64,000 nt of DNA from Bacteroidota bacterium (GTDB taxonomy: Bacteria > Bacteroidota > Bacteroidia > Chitinophagales > JADIYW01). This document shows positions 28,750 to 38,051 of the stretch, one piece after another. The notes beneath the pieces were generated by a model that saw nothing but the letters and a program-made list of their open reading frames with translations, had not been told where the DNA came from and did no database searches. Position 1 is the stretch's first letter; every line of letters starts with the position of its first letter. The position numbers were made by a program, and so were the translations under genes. The stretch spans positions 1-64,000 of the forward strand of contig JAQBNI010000102.1 of the NCBI GenBank assembly GCA_028288625.1. Reading direction: 5' to 3'.

Positions 28750-30351
28750 TCAATCTTTTGTTCTCCTTTCTTTCTTTTTAAGATGAAAAATAGTTTCTGA
28801 ATAAGCTCTTTTATCTTTTTCTGTTCTGTTTAATACTGGCCTCTTAAACTGATTTACAATTTGCATGCCCGAATTTTCTGCAATAGTGGGATACATATTG
28901 TATTTATCGTTTGCAACTAAAAAAATATCATAATCATTTGCTAAATATTTCTTACAATTATTTAGTACCTCAGAAATTCCTTTTATATAGCTTTCTTTTG
29001 CTTCTTTTCTCTGTCCTTTATACAGTGGTCCAATTTCTAAATCGTCCTTTCTTGGCAAATTGAATAAATCATATGCATAAGCATGTTGTTCGTGATAATC
29101 AATTATACCGACATAAGGAGGCGATAATATTATCCCTTTTATTTTTTTTTCTTTCGTTAATTCATAAAGTTTGTTACTCACTTTCGATAATTCATCTATA
29201 ATATTTAAATGTCTACTGTCTCCGTTTAGACATACTTGATATGTATCCGTACGAATCTTGTTAAATTCAACTAAACGTTTTATAGTATCCTTTGAATAAG
29301 TTGACCACCATTTTAAAATTGAAAAAATTGGCTTACAAATTTTACCATGCTTACTACAGTAATATGTTGTGGTCACTGGATTTATCAATGTCGCCAAATC
29401 AGAATGGGTTGTCGCACGGCAGCTCCGAATTGTTCTACTTAAAATGATACATAATATATCTTTAAGTTCCCTTTCTTCTATTTTCTTTATTTCGTCATAC
29501 ACTACATTGATTTCATCAATTACATGCCGCATATACCATTTATTAAGGAAATTACCGGTGTTATTAGATTCTATGTGAATTTTATATTGTTCAACTAAGT
29601 CTGTATAAATTGGAAGGAAAAGATTTTCTTTTTCAATACCATTCTTTAATTCATCCTCAATAATTCCATGATGTAAATCATATTTATAGTTTGGCACTTT
29701 AAAATGAATATTATTAAATTCATTTAATTTTTTTAATAAAATATCTTCGAACTCTGTTGTATTAGTATTGGAAAGGAATTCTTTTAATTTCTTAGAAATA
29801 TCATTTATATAGTGTTGTAACTTTACTAAGTCATATTCTAAGATTTTAGAATTACTAATTAATGTATTAAAAATAGATATGTCTATCCCAATCGCGTTAA
29901 TACCCTGTTCATTTGCTTCAACCATTGTAGTTCCACTTCCGGAAAATGGATCAAGTATAATATCATTCTTTTTGAAATATTGTTGAGATTTAAATTCATC
30001 AGTGTGTGAATCAATAAAATATTCAACCAATTGCGGTATAAATTTCCCTTTATATGGGTGTAGTCGATGAACATGCTTTGTAGTTTCTACCTCTCTATAT
30101 TGATCAAATGAAAGAGCCCAGTTTAAGTCATCCCCTAATTGATTCTTCCATGAGGCTTCCTTATTTTTTCCTAAATAATAATTAATTAAATCCTGTTTTA
30201 AAATTTGGGTAGATCCGTTGTCTCCAATTTTTTTTATTCTACCATATTGGATAAGATAGGAAATATTGGCAGGGCTAATAGCCTTACCTAAAAAATGTGT
30301 GGCCCATTCGCTTGCCTCCTTAACAGTTAATAAATCGTCTCTTTTGGTCAT
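28750..30351 (-). CDS. DNA methyltransferase (N4-cytosine/N6-adenine type) of a restriction-modification pair
   Basis: 533 residues. Residues ~1-60 look like a helix-turn-helix (LTVKEASEWATHFLGK...ISYLIQYGRIKKIG). The SAM-binding motif is DPFSGSGTT (134-142) and the catalytic motif is SPPY (410-413), in the motif I before motif IV order. The region between them is long and helical. HRLHPYKGKFIPQLVEYF before motif I is typical of this methyltransferase group. It would protect the host DNA from the adjacent TdeIII-like endonuclease, which is now broken. It is upstream of the endonuclease gene on the same strand with a 146-base gap. AT-rich codon use contrasts with the efflux operon next door. 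Confidence 0.85.
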   Translation of the reverse strand: MTKRDDLLTVKEASEWATHFLGKAISPANISYLIQYGRIKKIGDNGSTQILKQDLINYYLGKNKEASWKNQLGDDLNWALSFDQYREVETTKHVHRLHPYKGKFIPQLVEYFIDSHTDEFKSQQYFKKNDIILDPFSGSGTTMVEANEQGINAIGIDISIFNTLISNSKILEYDLVKLQHYINDISKKLKEFLSNTNTTEFEDILLKKLNEFNNIHFKVPNYKYDLHHGIIEDELKNGIEKENLFLPIYTDLVEQYKIHIESNNTGNFLNKWYMRHVIDEINVVYDEIKKIEERELKDILCIILSRTIRSCRATTHSDLATLINPVTTTYYCSKHGKICKPIFSILKWWSTYSKDTIKRLVEFNKIRTDTYQVCLNGDSRHLNIIDELSKVSNKLYELTKEKKIKGIILSPPYVGIIDYHEQHAYAYDLFNLPRKDDLEIGPLYKGQRKEAKESYIKGISEVLNNCKKYLANDYDIFLVANDKYNMYPTIAENSGMQIVNQFKRPVLNRTEKDKRAYSETIFHLKKKERRTKD

Positions 30352-30470
30352 TTTAGAAAAAAATTAGGAATATATTCAAAGGTAGGATTTATAAAAGTGT
30401 TATAAAAGAATTTAAAGAATCCAATTATTCACAAATAAACTACGCAATTATAATACTTTCGAAATCAAAA

Positions 30471-30499
30471 AAGCAGCTAAGATATCTTCTTAACTGCTT
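30471..30499 (-). terminator. Orphan tRNA terminator left of the attachment site
   Basis: On the minus strand, AAGCAGTTAAG pairs with CTTAGCTGCTT (one mismatch in 11) and is followed by TTTTTT. It lies directly downstream of the displaced tRNA end at 30511-30556. It is very similar to the terminator behind the intact tRNA at the other end of the element, as expected if it is the original chromosomal terminator. Confidence 0.75.
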
Positions 30500-30510
30500 T
30501 AATTTATTTG

Positions 30511-30556
30511 TGGTCCCGCATGGGCTCGAACCATGGACCCCCTGATTATGAGTCAG
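30511..30556. repeat. attL: displaced 3' half of a CAU tRNA gene
   Basis: Matches the tRNA at 63094-63167 (minus strand) over its anticodon loop, T arm and acceptor 3' strand, then stops at base 30556. It differs at three bases: two compensate each other within the T stem (CATGG/CCATG against CTTGG/CCAAG) and one is in the acceptor stem. The last 22 bases (30535-30556) are identical to 63118-63139 and contain the crossover region. Confidence 0.85.
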
Positions 30557-30658
30557 AAATTTGACGCTTTTCTCCCATTATCGTAATTTTAAATCGCTTG
30601 ATTATCAATCAATTTAGTGTAATATGGATTTATATAATTCCATATAAACTATAGATAT

Positions 30659-30678
30659 GTTTGTGCAACGTTTGCGCA
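30659..30678 (+). repeat. Left subterminal repeat (candidate integrase arm site)
   Basis: GTTTGTGCAACGTTTGCGCA matches the right subterminal copy at 63026-63045 at 17 of 20 bases and in the same orientation. A 10-base TATCAATCAA also occurs near each end (30603-30612 and 62977-62986). Such paired sites inside both ends are typical arm-type binding sites for tyrosine integrases. Confidence 0.6.
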
Positions 30679-30708
30679 GAATTTTATGTTCATTTAAAAC
30701 CGAATACT

Positions 30709-31971
30709 ATGACTACAAGCGTTACTCTTCTTTTAGACAATCGCCGGGCAAAAGCTGACGGCACATATCCACTCATTGTGCGGATTATTCACAACCGGAG
30801 CATTGCTCAAATTACACTCGGTACTTACCTTTTGGAAAAAGATTGGAATGAAGAAAAACGTGTCATCAAAACATCTTTTAAAGGTACAGAATCTGTTACC
30901 CGTTTGAATAATTATATTCAAAAGAAAAAAACTCAAGTATCAGATTTTGTTACCAAACTTGATGAAATCAAAGTACTTCATACGATTAAAACTGCAAACC
31001 AAATTAAAGAACTGTTTGAAAAGAAATCAGATAATCTTTCCTTCTTTAAATATACACAAAAATTGATAGCCGAGTTGAAAGCAGCTAATAGGATTGGCAA
31101 TGCTCGTTCCTATAGTTTTGTGCTCAGTGTTTTGAAAAAGTATTGTAATGACAAAGAGTTGTCATTTAGTGATTTAAACTATACTTTTCTGGTAAAATTT
31201 GAAGCATCCCATTTGGGCAAGGGAAACAAGATAAATAGCCTTGCGGTCTATATGCGGACTATTCGGGCAGTCTATAATCGGGCAATTAAAGATGGACTTG
31301 TAGAACGAGAGTTATATCCATTTACCAATTACAAGATTAAAACTAAGAAAACGCAAAAGCGAGCCATTAGCATGGATGCTATAGAGAAAATCGTAGAGTT
31401 ACCTCTTGAACCTAATGATCCCCTGTATCACCCTCGTAATTACTTTCTAATGAGTTTCTATATGCGAGGTATACCCTTTGCTGATTTAGCCCAATTAAAA
31501 CTGTCTAACGTCATTAGTGGCAGAATCTACTATCAACGAAAAAAGACTGACAAGCCCTATAATATTAAAATTACCGACGAAATTGAAGGGATATTAAATA
31601 TCTATGCTAAGGACAAACAAAAAGACGACTATATCTTCCCTATTATCAAACGTACTGAACCGGCAGAGCAATATAAGGATGTTGAATGGGCTCGTAATCG
31701 CTATAACAAAAAACTCACTAAACTTGCAGAACGTTGTGATATTGAAGAAAATCTAACCAGTTATGTTTCCCGACATAGTTTTGCTACCCAAGCCAAAAAT
31801 CTGGGCATTCCGATTGCGGCTATTTCAGATATGCTAGGACATGAAAGCACCAAAACAACTGAAATATATTTAGATTCATTACCAAGCGAAATTATGGATC
31901 AGTATCATGAACAGGTTATTACTACTAATATAAAGAAGAAATTTAAAAAGCACACAAACAGTACTGCTTGA
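30709..31971 (+). CDS. Tyrosine recombinase / integrase of the mobile element
   Basis: 420 residues from the Met of MTTSVTLLLDNRRAKADGTYP, the normal start of this family; the frame is open 16 codons further upstream. An N-terminal arm-DNA-binding domain (~1-85) is followed by a SAM-like core-binding domain (~95-195) and a catalytic domain with FYMRGIPFADLAQLKLSNV (catalytic Arg), YVSRHSFATQAKNLG (Arg/His) and LGHESTKTTEIYLDSL (His and nucleophile Tyr). It recombines attP with the tRNA attB at 30.5/63.1 kb. It lies inside the element next to attL. Confidence 0.95.
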   Translation: MTTSVTLLLDNRRAKADGTYPLIVRIIHNRSIAQITLGTYLLEKDWNEEKRVIKTSFKGTESVTRLNNYIQKKKTQVSDFVTKLDEIKVLHTIKTANQIKELFEKKSDNLSFFKYTQKLIAELKAANRIGNARSYSFVLSVLKKYCNDKELSFSDLNYTFLVKFEASHLGKGNKINSLAVYMRTIRAVYNRAIKDGLVERELYPFTNYKIKTKKTQKRAISMDAIEKIVELPLEPNDPLYHPRNYFLMSFYMRGIPFADLAQLKLSNVISGRIYYQRKKTDKPYNIKITDEIEGILNIYAKDKQKDDYIFPIIKRTEPAEQYKDVEWARNRYNKKLTKLAERCDIEENLTSYVSRHSFATQAKNLGIPIAAISDMLGHESTKTTEIYLDSLPSEIMDQYHEQVITTNIKKKFKKHTNSTA

Positions 31972-31990
31972 ATTAGTAGTACTGTTTTTT
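31956..31990 (+). terminator. Intrinsic terminator of the integrase gene
   Basis: Perfect 10-bp stem AAACAGTACT/AGTACTGTTT (31956-31965 / 31978-31987) spanning the integrase stop codon, followed by T residues. An A tract on the other side lets it also serve the converging minus-strand gene. Confidence 0.85.
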
Positions 31991-32010
31991 TAATAAATAT
32001 TTAAATTAAA

Positions 32011-33867
32011 TTACTCTGCAAAATCATGAAGTTCTGCAATTCTTGAAAGATGTTGATAATACCTATCCAATAGATTTCTTGATTTAGGTTGTCTTAGTCT
32101 AGCGATTCTTTTTAATCCAAAAATAAATTTGTCAGAATTATAATTTACCTGAATTCCAAGTTTATTGATGAAGCTGAATAAATAATTAAACTTAGCTTGC
32201 ATAGCTGTTTTAAGATTAGCATCGCCTAAACCTGCTATTGCAGCATACTGCTTTTCAATAATTTGTTTTTCGATAATAAATTCATTACTAATCAATTTAT
32301 ATCTTTCTTTCCACGCTTTATTATATAAATTCTCATCATAACTGTTCGCTGTCAAATCTAACAACGCTTCTCCAGAATCATTAAAAACAATTAAATCACA
32401 AACATTTAAATCTACTACAACGGTTTTTGAAAAATAAACTAAGCCCGCTTTATTTGTTCCAGATTCAAAATACTCCAATTTATACCTGTCCGCAAAAAAG
32501 TGATTATTAAATTTCCCTTTTTTAATTTCCTTTTCGTATTTGTCACTTATTTCTTTGTGAAGTTGCTTTTCTGTAAATGTTTCTATTTCACAAAGGATGG
32601 CAGTTCTTGTACCGCGTTTTCCATCCTCTCTTACCATTAAATCGCACTCTTGAGCGACTAAAATAAACTTCTTTCCTTTCTTCTCTCCTTCAGTCATGGT
32701 GAAAATATCTCCATTATCAATCGGTTTTCTTAAGCCATTGAGAAGTTCTCCGGCTTCATATATTTCTTGATGTCTTAGCTTGAATCGTTCATTATAAGGA
32801 TTAACTGAGTCATCAATCTTAAACTCTACTTTCGATAATTCATTTGCAGCACAAATAGCCGGATTAGTAGAGGTGAGATAATTATTACTAATCATTAACT
32901 TGCGAACTTCATCTTTGAAAATTACATCAGTAATCCTTAACAACGTTTCCGGCTCCCAAACACCTTCTGTTTGGGACGATTTAAATATTGTATGATCAAA
33001 GTCATAAGTGTCGAATTGTTCTAATCGTCTTATGGTTTCTTTTTGTGCGTCCCTTAATATACCAATAGTTTGAGTTTTGATATTCTCACAATACGTATTT
33101 AAACAAACCTTTTTCAAACCATCAGCAAACATTGCAGACTTTTCAAGTCTAACTTTTGCTAAAACAAAAAAATCAGAAGGATTCAATGTGTTGATTCTTC
33201 CACAAATCTCTGACCTCTTCGGAAGCTCTTGCTCACATGTTGTTGTTGTATGAGTAAGAAGCGCAATAATAACTTTATCAGCAGCTTTCTGGTTTAATTC
33301 CAAGATTAACTGTTCGCCTTGAACTAATTGCTCTGAGTATCTACCTGTTGCTAATTTTAAATCTTGGTCAAATATCACAAGGATCTTGGTTCCCTTTTGA
33401 ACTTCAGCTAATATTTGATCATGTTTTTCGTCCCAATCATTAGGTGTTAAAAACTCAATCTGTCCATTATTGAAGAAGTCTTTTAAATTATTTGAAACGT
33501 TTAAATCATTTATCGCCTGTGGAGTACCTGCAATAGTATAAGCTTTTTCAAAATATCGCAATTGTTTTGCATGTTTTAAAGTGTCCCAAACTTGATCAAT
33601 ATGTTCAGATAGAACAGCTTCGTCAGTGTTAAAGTCAATTCCGGTGATTTGAATTTCACGCAATTCAGCAATCTTGCCAGTTGCAATGATTCCTTGAACA
33701 ATTCCTTTAAAAGTTTCTTTTCCGGTATCTTGGTTTATAGCATCATCAACAAAATATACTTTGGTTATTTTTAATTGTGCCAATAATGCCTGGATATTTT
33801 CTAAAATAACCGGTTTAATTTCATCCTGTTCCTGATCGTTACCAGGCTGTACTATTTCTTCATCCAT
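32011..33867 (-). CDS. Receiver-like domain protein with large unknown C-terminal region (third gene of MTase-GHKL-receiver operon)
   Basis: 618 residues. The first ~250 form a divergent, insertion-bearing response-regulator receiver. The acidic pair is Asp41-Asp42 after KITKVYFV. The likely phosphoacceptor is Asp167 in ILVIFDQDL. Thr205 is in IIALLTHT and the conserved Lys is Lys238 (FFVLAKV). All key positions are retained. Residues ~255-618 are mixed alpha/beta with no recognised domain; they contain GEKKGKKFILVAQECDLMVRE and may be an effector or DNA-binding part. The gene starts 3 bases after the kinase-like gene stops, so the two are translated together. The kinase-like partner upstream would be the phosphodonor. 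No output domain such as HTH or GGDEF is recognised. Confidence 0.7.
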   Translation of the reverse strand: MDEEIVQPGNDQEQDEIKPVILENIQALLAQLKITKVYFVDDAINQDTGKETFKGIVQGIIATGKIAELREIQITGIDFNTDEAVLSEHIDQVWDTLKHAKQLRYFEKAYTIAGTPQAINDLNVSNNLKDFFNNGQIEFLTPNDWDEKHDQILAEVQKGTKILVIFDQDLKLATGRYSEQLVQGEQLILELNQKAADKVIIALLTHTTTTCEQELPKRSEICGRINTLNPSDFFVLAKVRLEKSAMFADGLKKVCLNTYCENIKTQTIGILRDAQKETIRRLEQFDTYDFDHTIFKSSQTEGVWEPETLLRITDVIFKDEVRKLMISNNYLTSTNPAICAANELSKVEFKIDDSVNPYNERFKLRHQEIYEAGELLNGLRKPIDNGDIFTMTEGEKKGKKFILVAQECDLMVREDGKRGTRTAILCEIETFTEKQLHKEISDKYEKEIKKGKFNNHFFADRYKLEYFESGTNKAGLVYFSKTVVVDLNVCDLIVFNDSGEALLDLTANSYDENLYNKAWKERYKLISNEFIIEKQIIEKQYAAIAGLGDANLKTAMQAKFNYLFSFINKLGIQVNYNSDKFIFGLKRIARLRQPKSRNLLDRYYQHLSRIAELHDFAE

Positions 33868-33870
33868 TAC

Positions 33871-36369
33871 CTATTTAATTAGGAGATTTTCAAGGTTAAT
33901 TTGGAATATATATCTTCTGTTATGCTCGTTTCGTTTTTGCAAAAGAATGGCGGTTGAATCAACCGAATCCAATAATTGTTGGACAATAAATAATCCCAAT
34001 CCTCGACCTTCTCCTATTGGTTTTGATGTTACAAATGGTTGAAAGATAGTGTTTTCAAAATCAGGTAAAACACCATATCCGTTATCAGAAATAAATATTG
34101 AAGGTGACTTAACCTCTATGTCAATAACAGGTCTAAATTTCTTATCTGTTTTCGATATTTGCTTTAGCCAATATTCAGCATTTAGTATAATGTTGTCGAG
34201 AATCTGCGTTAATTTCCCTCTATTAATTTGAATCGAGAAATCAGAGTTTACTTTGATATTAATTAATATACTTTCCCCAAATCGAGTAGCATAATAGTTT
34301 TTTAGTTCTTCCGAAAATTTAGAGATTTGAATATTTTGTTTTGTTTCCCTGTTAAACTTTAAAGAAGGCGCCAAATGATTTAATTGAATGCGAATAGAAT
34401 GTAAAAAGGACTTAATATGTTCAACATATACAAAAAAGGTTGTGTTGCTAGTATTTTCCTTTTTGTTTTGTTTAGCGACTTGCTCGGTCTGGGCTGATAT
34501 TCTATCAATAATATTATACATCTCATGGGTAAAGGCTTCCGCCGTTATACCAAGCCCTGCCAATTCTGAAAATTGTATAATTTGCCTTTCGAGTTCATTA
34601 ATTTTCGGCTCTAAGTAGTTCGCATCATTTTCTAATTTTTTAGCATTCTGCAGTATCGTATTTATTTTTTCAAAAAGTTGGTTAGAGGCATTTAGTATTT
34701 TGTCAACATCTTCTAAAATTTGTAACGCCTTATTTTCTTCATGAGTAGAAAACAAGGGTTCGTTTTTTATTCTTTTTACTGCCGCGGTTACCTTAGCAGA
34801 CGTGGCCTTTAATTCAGCATGTACTGCTTTGGTTTCATTCTCGATTGCTGCAGATTGTTTGGCCGTACTAACAAGTCTGTCTTTAGTATCTTTAAACGAC
34901 CTTATGTTTCCTCTTTCTTCTGCATCTTGACTCTTTAACCCGTCATAACTTCTTCGAGTCTTTTCTAATACATCATTTACATTTTGAATAGTTAGATTTA
35001 TGATATTAAAGAAAGCTTTTGAGTAAGGTGTGTCAATAAAACCTTCCCTGTCAGTTTTTTCTATAAGGAATCTATTATCCTTAGCTGTAATAGATACAAA
35101 TCCAATTACGTTATCTGGTCGTAATAAGTAAAACGATCCTCCTGATGTTTGACTTTTCCGGAGTTGAAGCCAATCATCATTTCCCATTCCATACGGCTTA
35201 ATTCCAAAACCATCTCTAAAAATTCTAACTCCAATTTGATTTTTTACCAACTGCTTATATTCTGAAAGTTTATCATAAGCAGATTCTATTTCTTCAGTTC
35301 CACTAATATTAAACTCATCAATTTCACCAATAAATTTGCCAGGGTTAGCCAATATGGGTTTTTGAGTTTTATCATCAATGACTATTTCTTTCTTAATGTC
35401 TTTCTCAAAATCAAACACTCTTTTGAAAGTAATGAATATCCCATTCTTACCGGAATATTTTACATCAGGAATGAAGTATTTTTTATTATCAGTGGCATTA
35501 GTTAAAAAGTGAAAGAAATTAGCGCCGTTATCAGATTGAATTATACGCGAAAATATTTCACGCTTCTCGGTGCTATTCCCTTGTAATTTAGACAGCTTTA
35601 AAGTGCCATTAACAGTTAGTTTATTACCGTCAAATTCAAACGTATAACTACTTATCGCTTGCTGTCTTAGCTTTTCATTTATGGCATCCAAGTCGTTAGG
35701 CTGACCATTAATATTTAAGTAGATGTTAAATGGTCTACTTTCTTTAAATGGAAAGATCAACTTGGATAATTGACCTCTAAATTTATCACCAGCTTCGGCA
35801 GTCCATATATCAGGATTTCTTAGATCAGATATAACTAATTTAGTACCGTGCTTTTTAGTGGATTTTTGCACCTCCTTGTAATTTGTATCTACTGCTTCTA
35901 GGGAACTATTTTCTGTAAAGTGCCGCCAATCAAAAGCAACATGATGTAATTTACTTTCATTGTTTATACAGCTATACATTTCAAGAATATGACCAAGCCG
36001 TTGAGTACTCAGCCTTCCCAACCCTTTATCTCCCAAAGGAGTGCGCTTCTTTTTCGTTACCTCACCTTTTTCTTTCATCTCTCTTTTGTGAGATACAGAT
36101 ATAAACAACCAACGGGAAATAATATCATTATAATTCATTCCGTGGCCGTTATCTTCAATAATGATATATCCCTTACTATTCTGAAAGGTTAATCCTTCTT
36201 CCTCAGGAGATTCAGTTGTATTAATTGATATTTTAACCCAATCTGCATCTGCATCATAAGAGTTCTTCACTAACTCCATGATTGCTGTTAATTCATCGGA
36301 AACCAACTCTTCTCCCAATTGCTTAACAACGGCAGCACTTATTCTAAATTTTGCATCGTTATTTGCCAC
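33871..36369 (-). CDS. Dual-GHKL protein: MORC/HSP90-like N-terminal ATPase plus histidine-kinase-like C-terminal domain
   Basis: 832 residues with a GTG start that overlaps the methyltransferase gene by 11 bases. The N-terminal GHKL ATPase has MELVKNSYDADAD (Asn36), IEDNGHGM (71-78) and TPLGDKGLGRLSTQRLG (110-126). An S5-like domain follows, including VRIFRDGFGIKPYG (~381-394), a combination typical of MORC/MutL-like ATPases linked to restriction systems. A long coiled coil (~460-600) leads to an H-box-like segment with His615 (EAFTHEMYNI). The second GHKL domain near the C terminus has NIILNAEYW, SDNGYGVLP and GRGLGLFIVQQL. Predicted to bind ATP twice and possibly phosphorylate the receiver protein encoded 3 bases downstream. 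Cytoplasmic; no TM segments. Confidence 0.8.
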   Translation of the reverse strand: MANNDAKFRISAAVVKQLGEELVSDELTAIMELVKNSYDADADWVKISINTTESPEEEGLTFQNSKGYIIIEDNGHGMNYNDIISRWLFISVSHKREMKEKGEVTKKKRTPLGDKGLGRLSTQRLGHILEMYSCINNESKLHHVAFDWRHFTENSSLEAVDTNYKEVQKSTKKHGTKLVISDLRNPDIWTAEAGDKFRGQLSKLIFPFKESRPFNIYLNINGQPNDLDAINEKLRQQAISSYTFEFDGNKLTVNGTLKLSKLQGNSTEKREIFSRIIQSDNGANFFHFLTNATDNKKYFIPDVKYSGKNGIFITFKRVFDFEKDIKKEIVIDDKTQKPILANPGKFIGEIDEFNISGTEEIESAYDKLSEYKQLVKNQIGVRIFRDGFGIKPYGMGNDDWLQLRKSQTSGGSFYLLRPDNVIGFVSITAKDNRFLIEKTDREGFIDTPYSKAFFNIINLTIQNVNDVLEKTRRSYDGLKSQDAEERGNIRSFKDTKDRLVSTAKQSAAIENETKAVHAELKATSAKVTAAVKRIKNEPLFSTHEENKALQILEDVDKILNASNQLFEKINTILQNAKKLENDANYLEPKINELERQIIQFSELAGLGITAEAFTHEMYNIIDRISAQTEQVAKQNKKENTSNTTFFVYVEHIKSFLHSIRIQLNHLAPSLKFNRETKQNIQISKFSEELKNYYATRFGESILINIKVNSDFSIQINRGKLTQILDNIILNAEYWLKQISKTDKKFRPVIDIEVKSPSIFISDNGYGVLPDFENTIFQPFVTSKPIGEGRGLGLFIVQQLLDSVDSTAILLQKRNEHNRRYIFQINLENLLIK

Positions 36370-37780
36370 CCTTTCTAAATATTAAAATATCTTCAGTAGT
36401 CATTAATACTGAACTATTATTTTTTTTTGCCATTCTTTTATTAATAATCTCACGTTCAATTTTAGTTACTAATATTCCACCCTTAGATAAAATAAAATCT
36501 TTTAGTATCTCATTATTAGGAATCTCTATTCCTCCTACTGTTCTATTTCCTATAGTCCATACTTGATATGAATTAGGTTTCATCACCTCAAAAACTTTTT
36601 CAACTACTTGAAATAAATCTTTTAAAAAGACTACTACTTTATCAGCCTTATCGGGCACAATAGACTTTAACTTTTCGTGAACATCTTTGAATGATTGAGA
36701 TTTGTTATACAAAGAATTTAATTCGTCAAAATTCAGTTTTTTTACTTTCCCTCCTAATGAACGACTATCAATTTCTGAAGTTGTTCTTAATGAATCATTA
36801 TTAGCTTTTATGTCTATATCACACAAATCAATCCATTGTAATGGTAGATACGAATACTGGCCATAGGTCACCGTTGTTTTATTATCTCCATATGGTGGTG
36901 ATGTAACTAACAGATCATAAAAATTATTTGAATTATTACGGGTAATAATTTTTTTGCTTGAATCCTGTAAACTAAATTGAATCTCACCTTTATAACTTCC
37001 TTTTGAAAGTTGATTTGATTTCAATAATAATTGTCTATATAATTCTAAATCTTCAATACTTTGCAGTAAATGAGTCTTGAATTCAACTATAGGAGATAAA
37101 TTTCTTTTTTCAATTTCATCTAATGCTCTTGCATGCATCTTAAAAGTTGAAGTTCTATCATTAGAAGTTATACGAACAATTTCTGCGAGATTAACCCAGT
37201 AGAATCTTCTAATAGCTAATCGTGGTTCTTGTCTTATTGCTCTTACAATTCTTGATAGCTCAATAGATACGTTATTTTTAAACCATTTATTACGAGACTT
37301 AAATTTGGCTTCAATAACACGAGACTTATCATTTTCAATATCTGAAATAAGTTCTTTATATTTCTCACGTATTGCTTTCACATAATATGGTCCAGTTCTT
37401 GTTTTCCCGATCAGTAGAGATAACGGATTAATGTCTTGTCCATAACAATTTAATCCATTTTGCATACAAGCGACCAAACTTGTTGCGGAACCCATAAAGG
37501 GATCAATTACTTTTTGGATAGTAGGATTTATTTGTTTTATTATATCAATCACATTTTTTTGAACAATGGGAACCATCATTGCAGGGTATTGAAAAAATCT
37601 ATGCGCATATTCCCTTCTATTTCGATCAGGAGAAGTCCATACAGTACTATTTTCGGAAGTAAGTCTTTCTATTCGCCTTTTAATAAGTACATCTACATAT
37701 TCAGGCGTACGCTTATTCTGAGCCTTAAGAGACAAATTAACATTTGCTCTAGATATATATGAATTACCTGTTATAGTCAT
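36359..37780 (-). CDS. SPPY-type DNA methyltransferase (first gene of MTase-GHKL-receiver operon)
   Basis: 473 residues. SAM motif DPFMGSATS (93-101) and catalytic SPPY (294-297), the same gamma-like order as the methyltransferase at 28.75-30.35 kb. REYAHRFFQYPAMMVP before motif I is the equivalent of that protein's HRLHPYKGKF segment, so the two are related. Predicted to methylate an exocyclic amino group of cytosine or adenine in DNA. It is the first gene of a three-gene minus-strand operon with a dual-GHKL kinase-like protein and a receiver protein. No nuclease gene is recognisable, so the restriction step, if any, must be in the unknown C-terminal region of the receiver protein or be of another kind. 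Confidence 0.85.
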   Translation of the reverse strand: MTITGNSYISRANVNLSLKAQNKRTPEYVDVLIKRRIERLTSENSTVWTSPDRNRREYAHRFFQYPAMMVPIVQKNVIDIIKQINPTIQKVIDPFMGSATSLVACMQNGLNCYGQDINPLSLLIGKTRTGPYYVKAIREKYKELISDIENDKSRVIEAKFKSRNKWFKNNVSIELSRIVRAIRQEPRLAIRRFYWVNLAEIVRITSNDRTSTFKMHARALDEIEKRNLSPIVEFKTHLLQSIEDLELYRQLLLKSNQLSKGSYKGEIQFSLQDSSKKIITRNNSNNFYDLLVTSPPYGDNKTTVTYGQYSYLPLQWIDLCDIDIKANNDSLRTTSEIDSRSLGGKVKKLNFDELNSLYNKSQSFKDVHEKLKSIVPDKADKVVVFLKDLFQVVEKVFEVMKPNSYQVWTIGNRTVGGIEIPNNEILKDFILSKGGILVTKIEREIINKRMAKKNNSSVLMTTEDILIFRKGGK

Positions 37781-37814
37781 GCAATAGTTTACATATAAAA
37801 CTTCTCTAATTTAG

Positions 37815-37822
37815 CAAATATA
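37815..37822 (-). promoter_or_regulatory. Candidate Bacteroidota -7 promoter element
   Basis: TATATTTG on the minus strand fits the -7 consensus TAnnTTTG and lies 35 bases before the methyltransferase ATG. No convincing -33 TTTG is seen at the expected distance, so this is tentative. Confidence 0.4.
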
Positions 37823-38051
37823 GGGAATAATATAGAGCTATTGGCTTCTCACCGTAAATGAAAATGCTTTGAATAAGTGGCTAATAGACCATGGTCCACT
37901 TGCTTTTATTTTATATTCTGATATACTATGGCCAACATAGCAACGATTCATCTGGAATAGTTTGAATATAGTTTTCTATTTGCTTGATGTTTCAAGCATT
38001 GTTTCATTTCTCCTTAGTAAATTCTTTTTCATCACCAATAAAATATGTAAA

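Noticed and set aside
30511-30556. Second tRNA gene
   Set aside because: Only the anticodon-loop side, T arm and acceptor 3' strand are present; the 5' half and D arm are missing, so it is a displaced end and not a gene.
37962-38051. Extended N terminus of the ArdC-like protein
   Set aside because: The extra 30 residues are hydrophobic leader-like and not part of the family; the Met at 38052 starts the normal ArdC domain.
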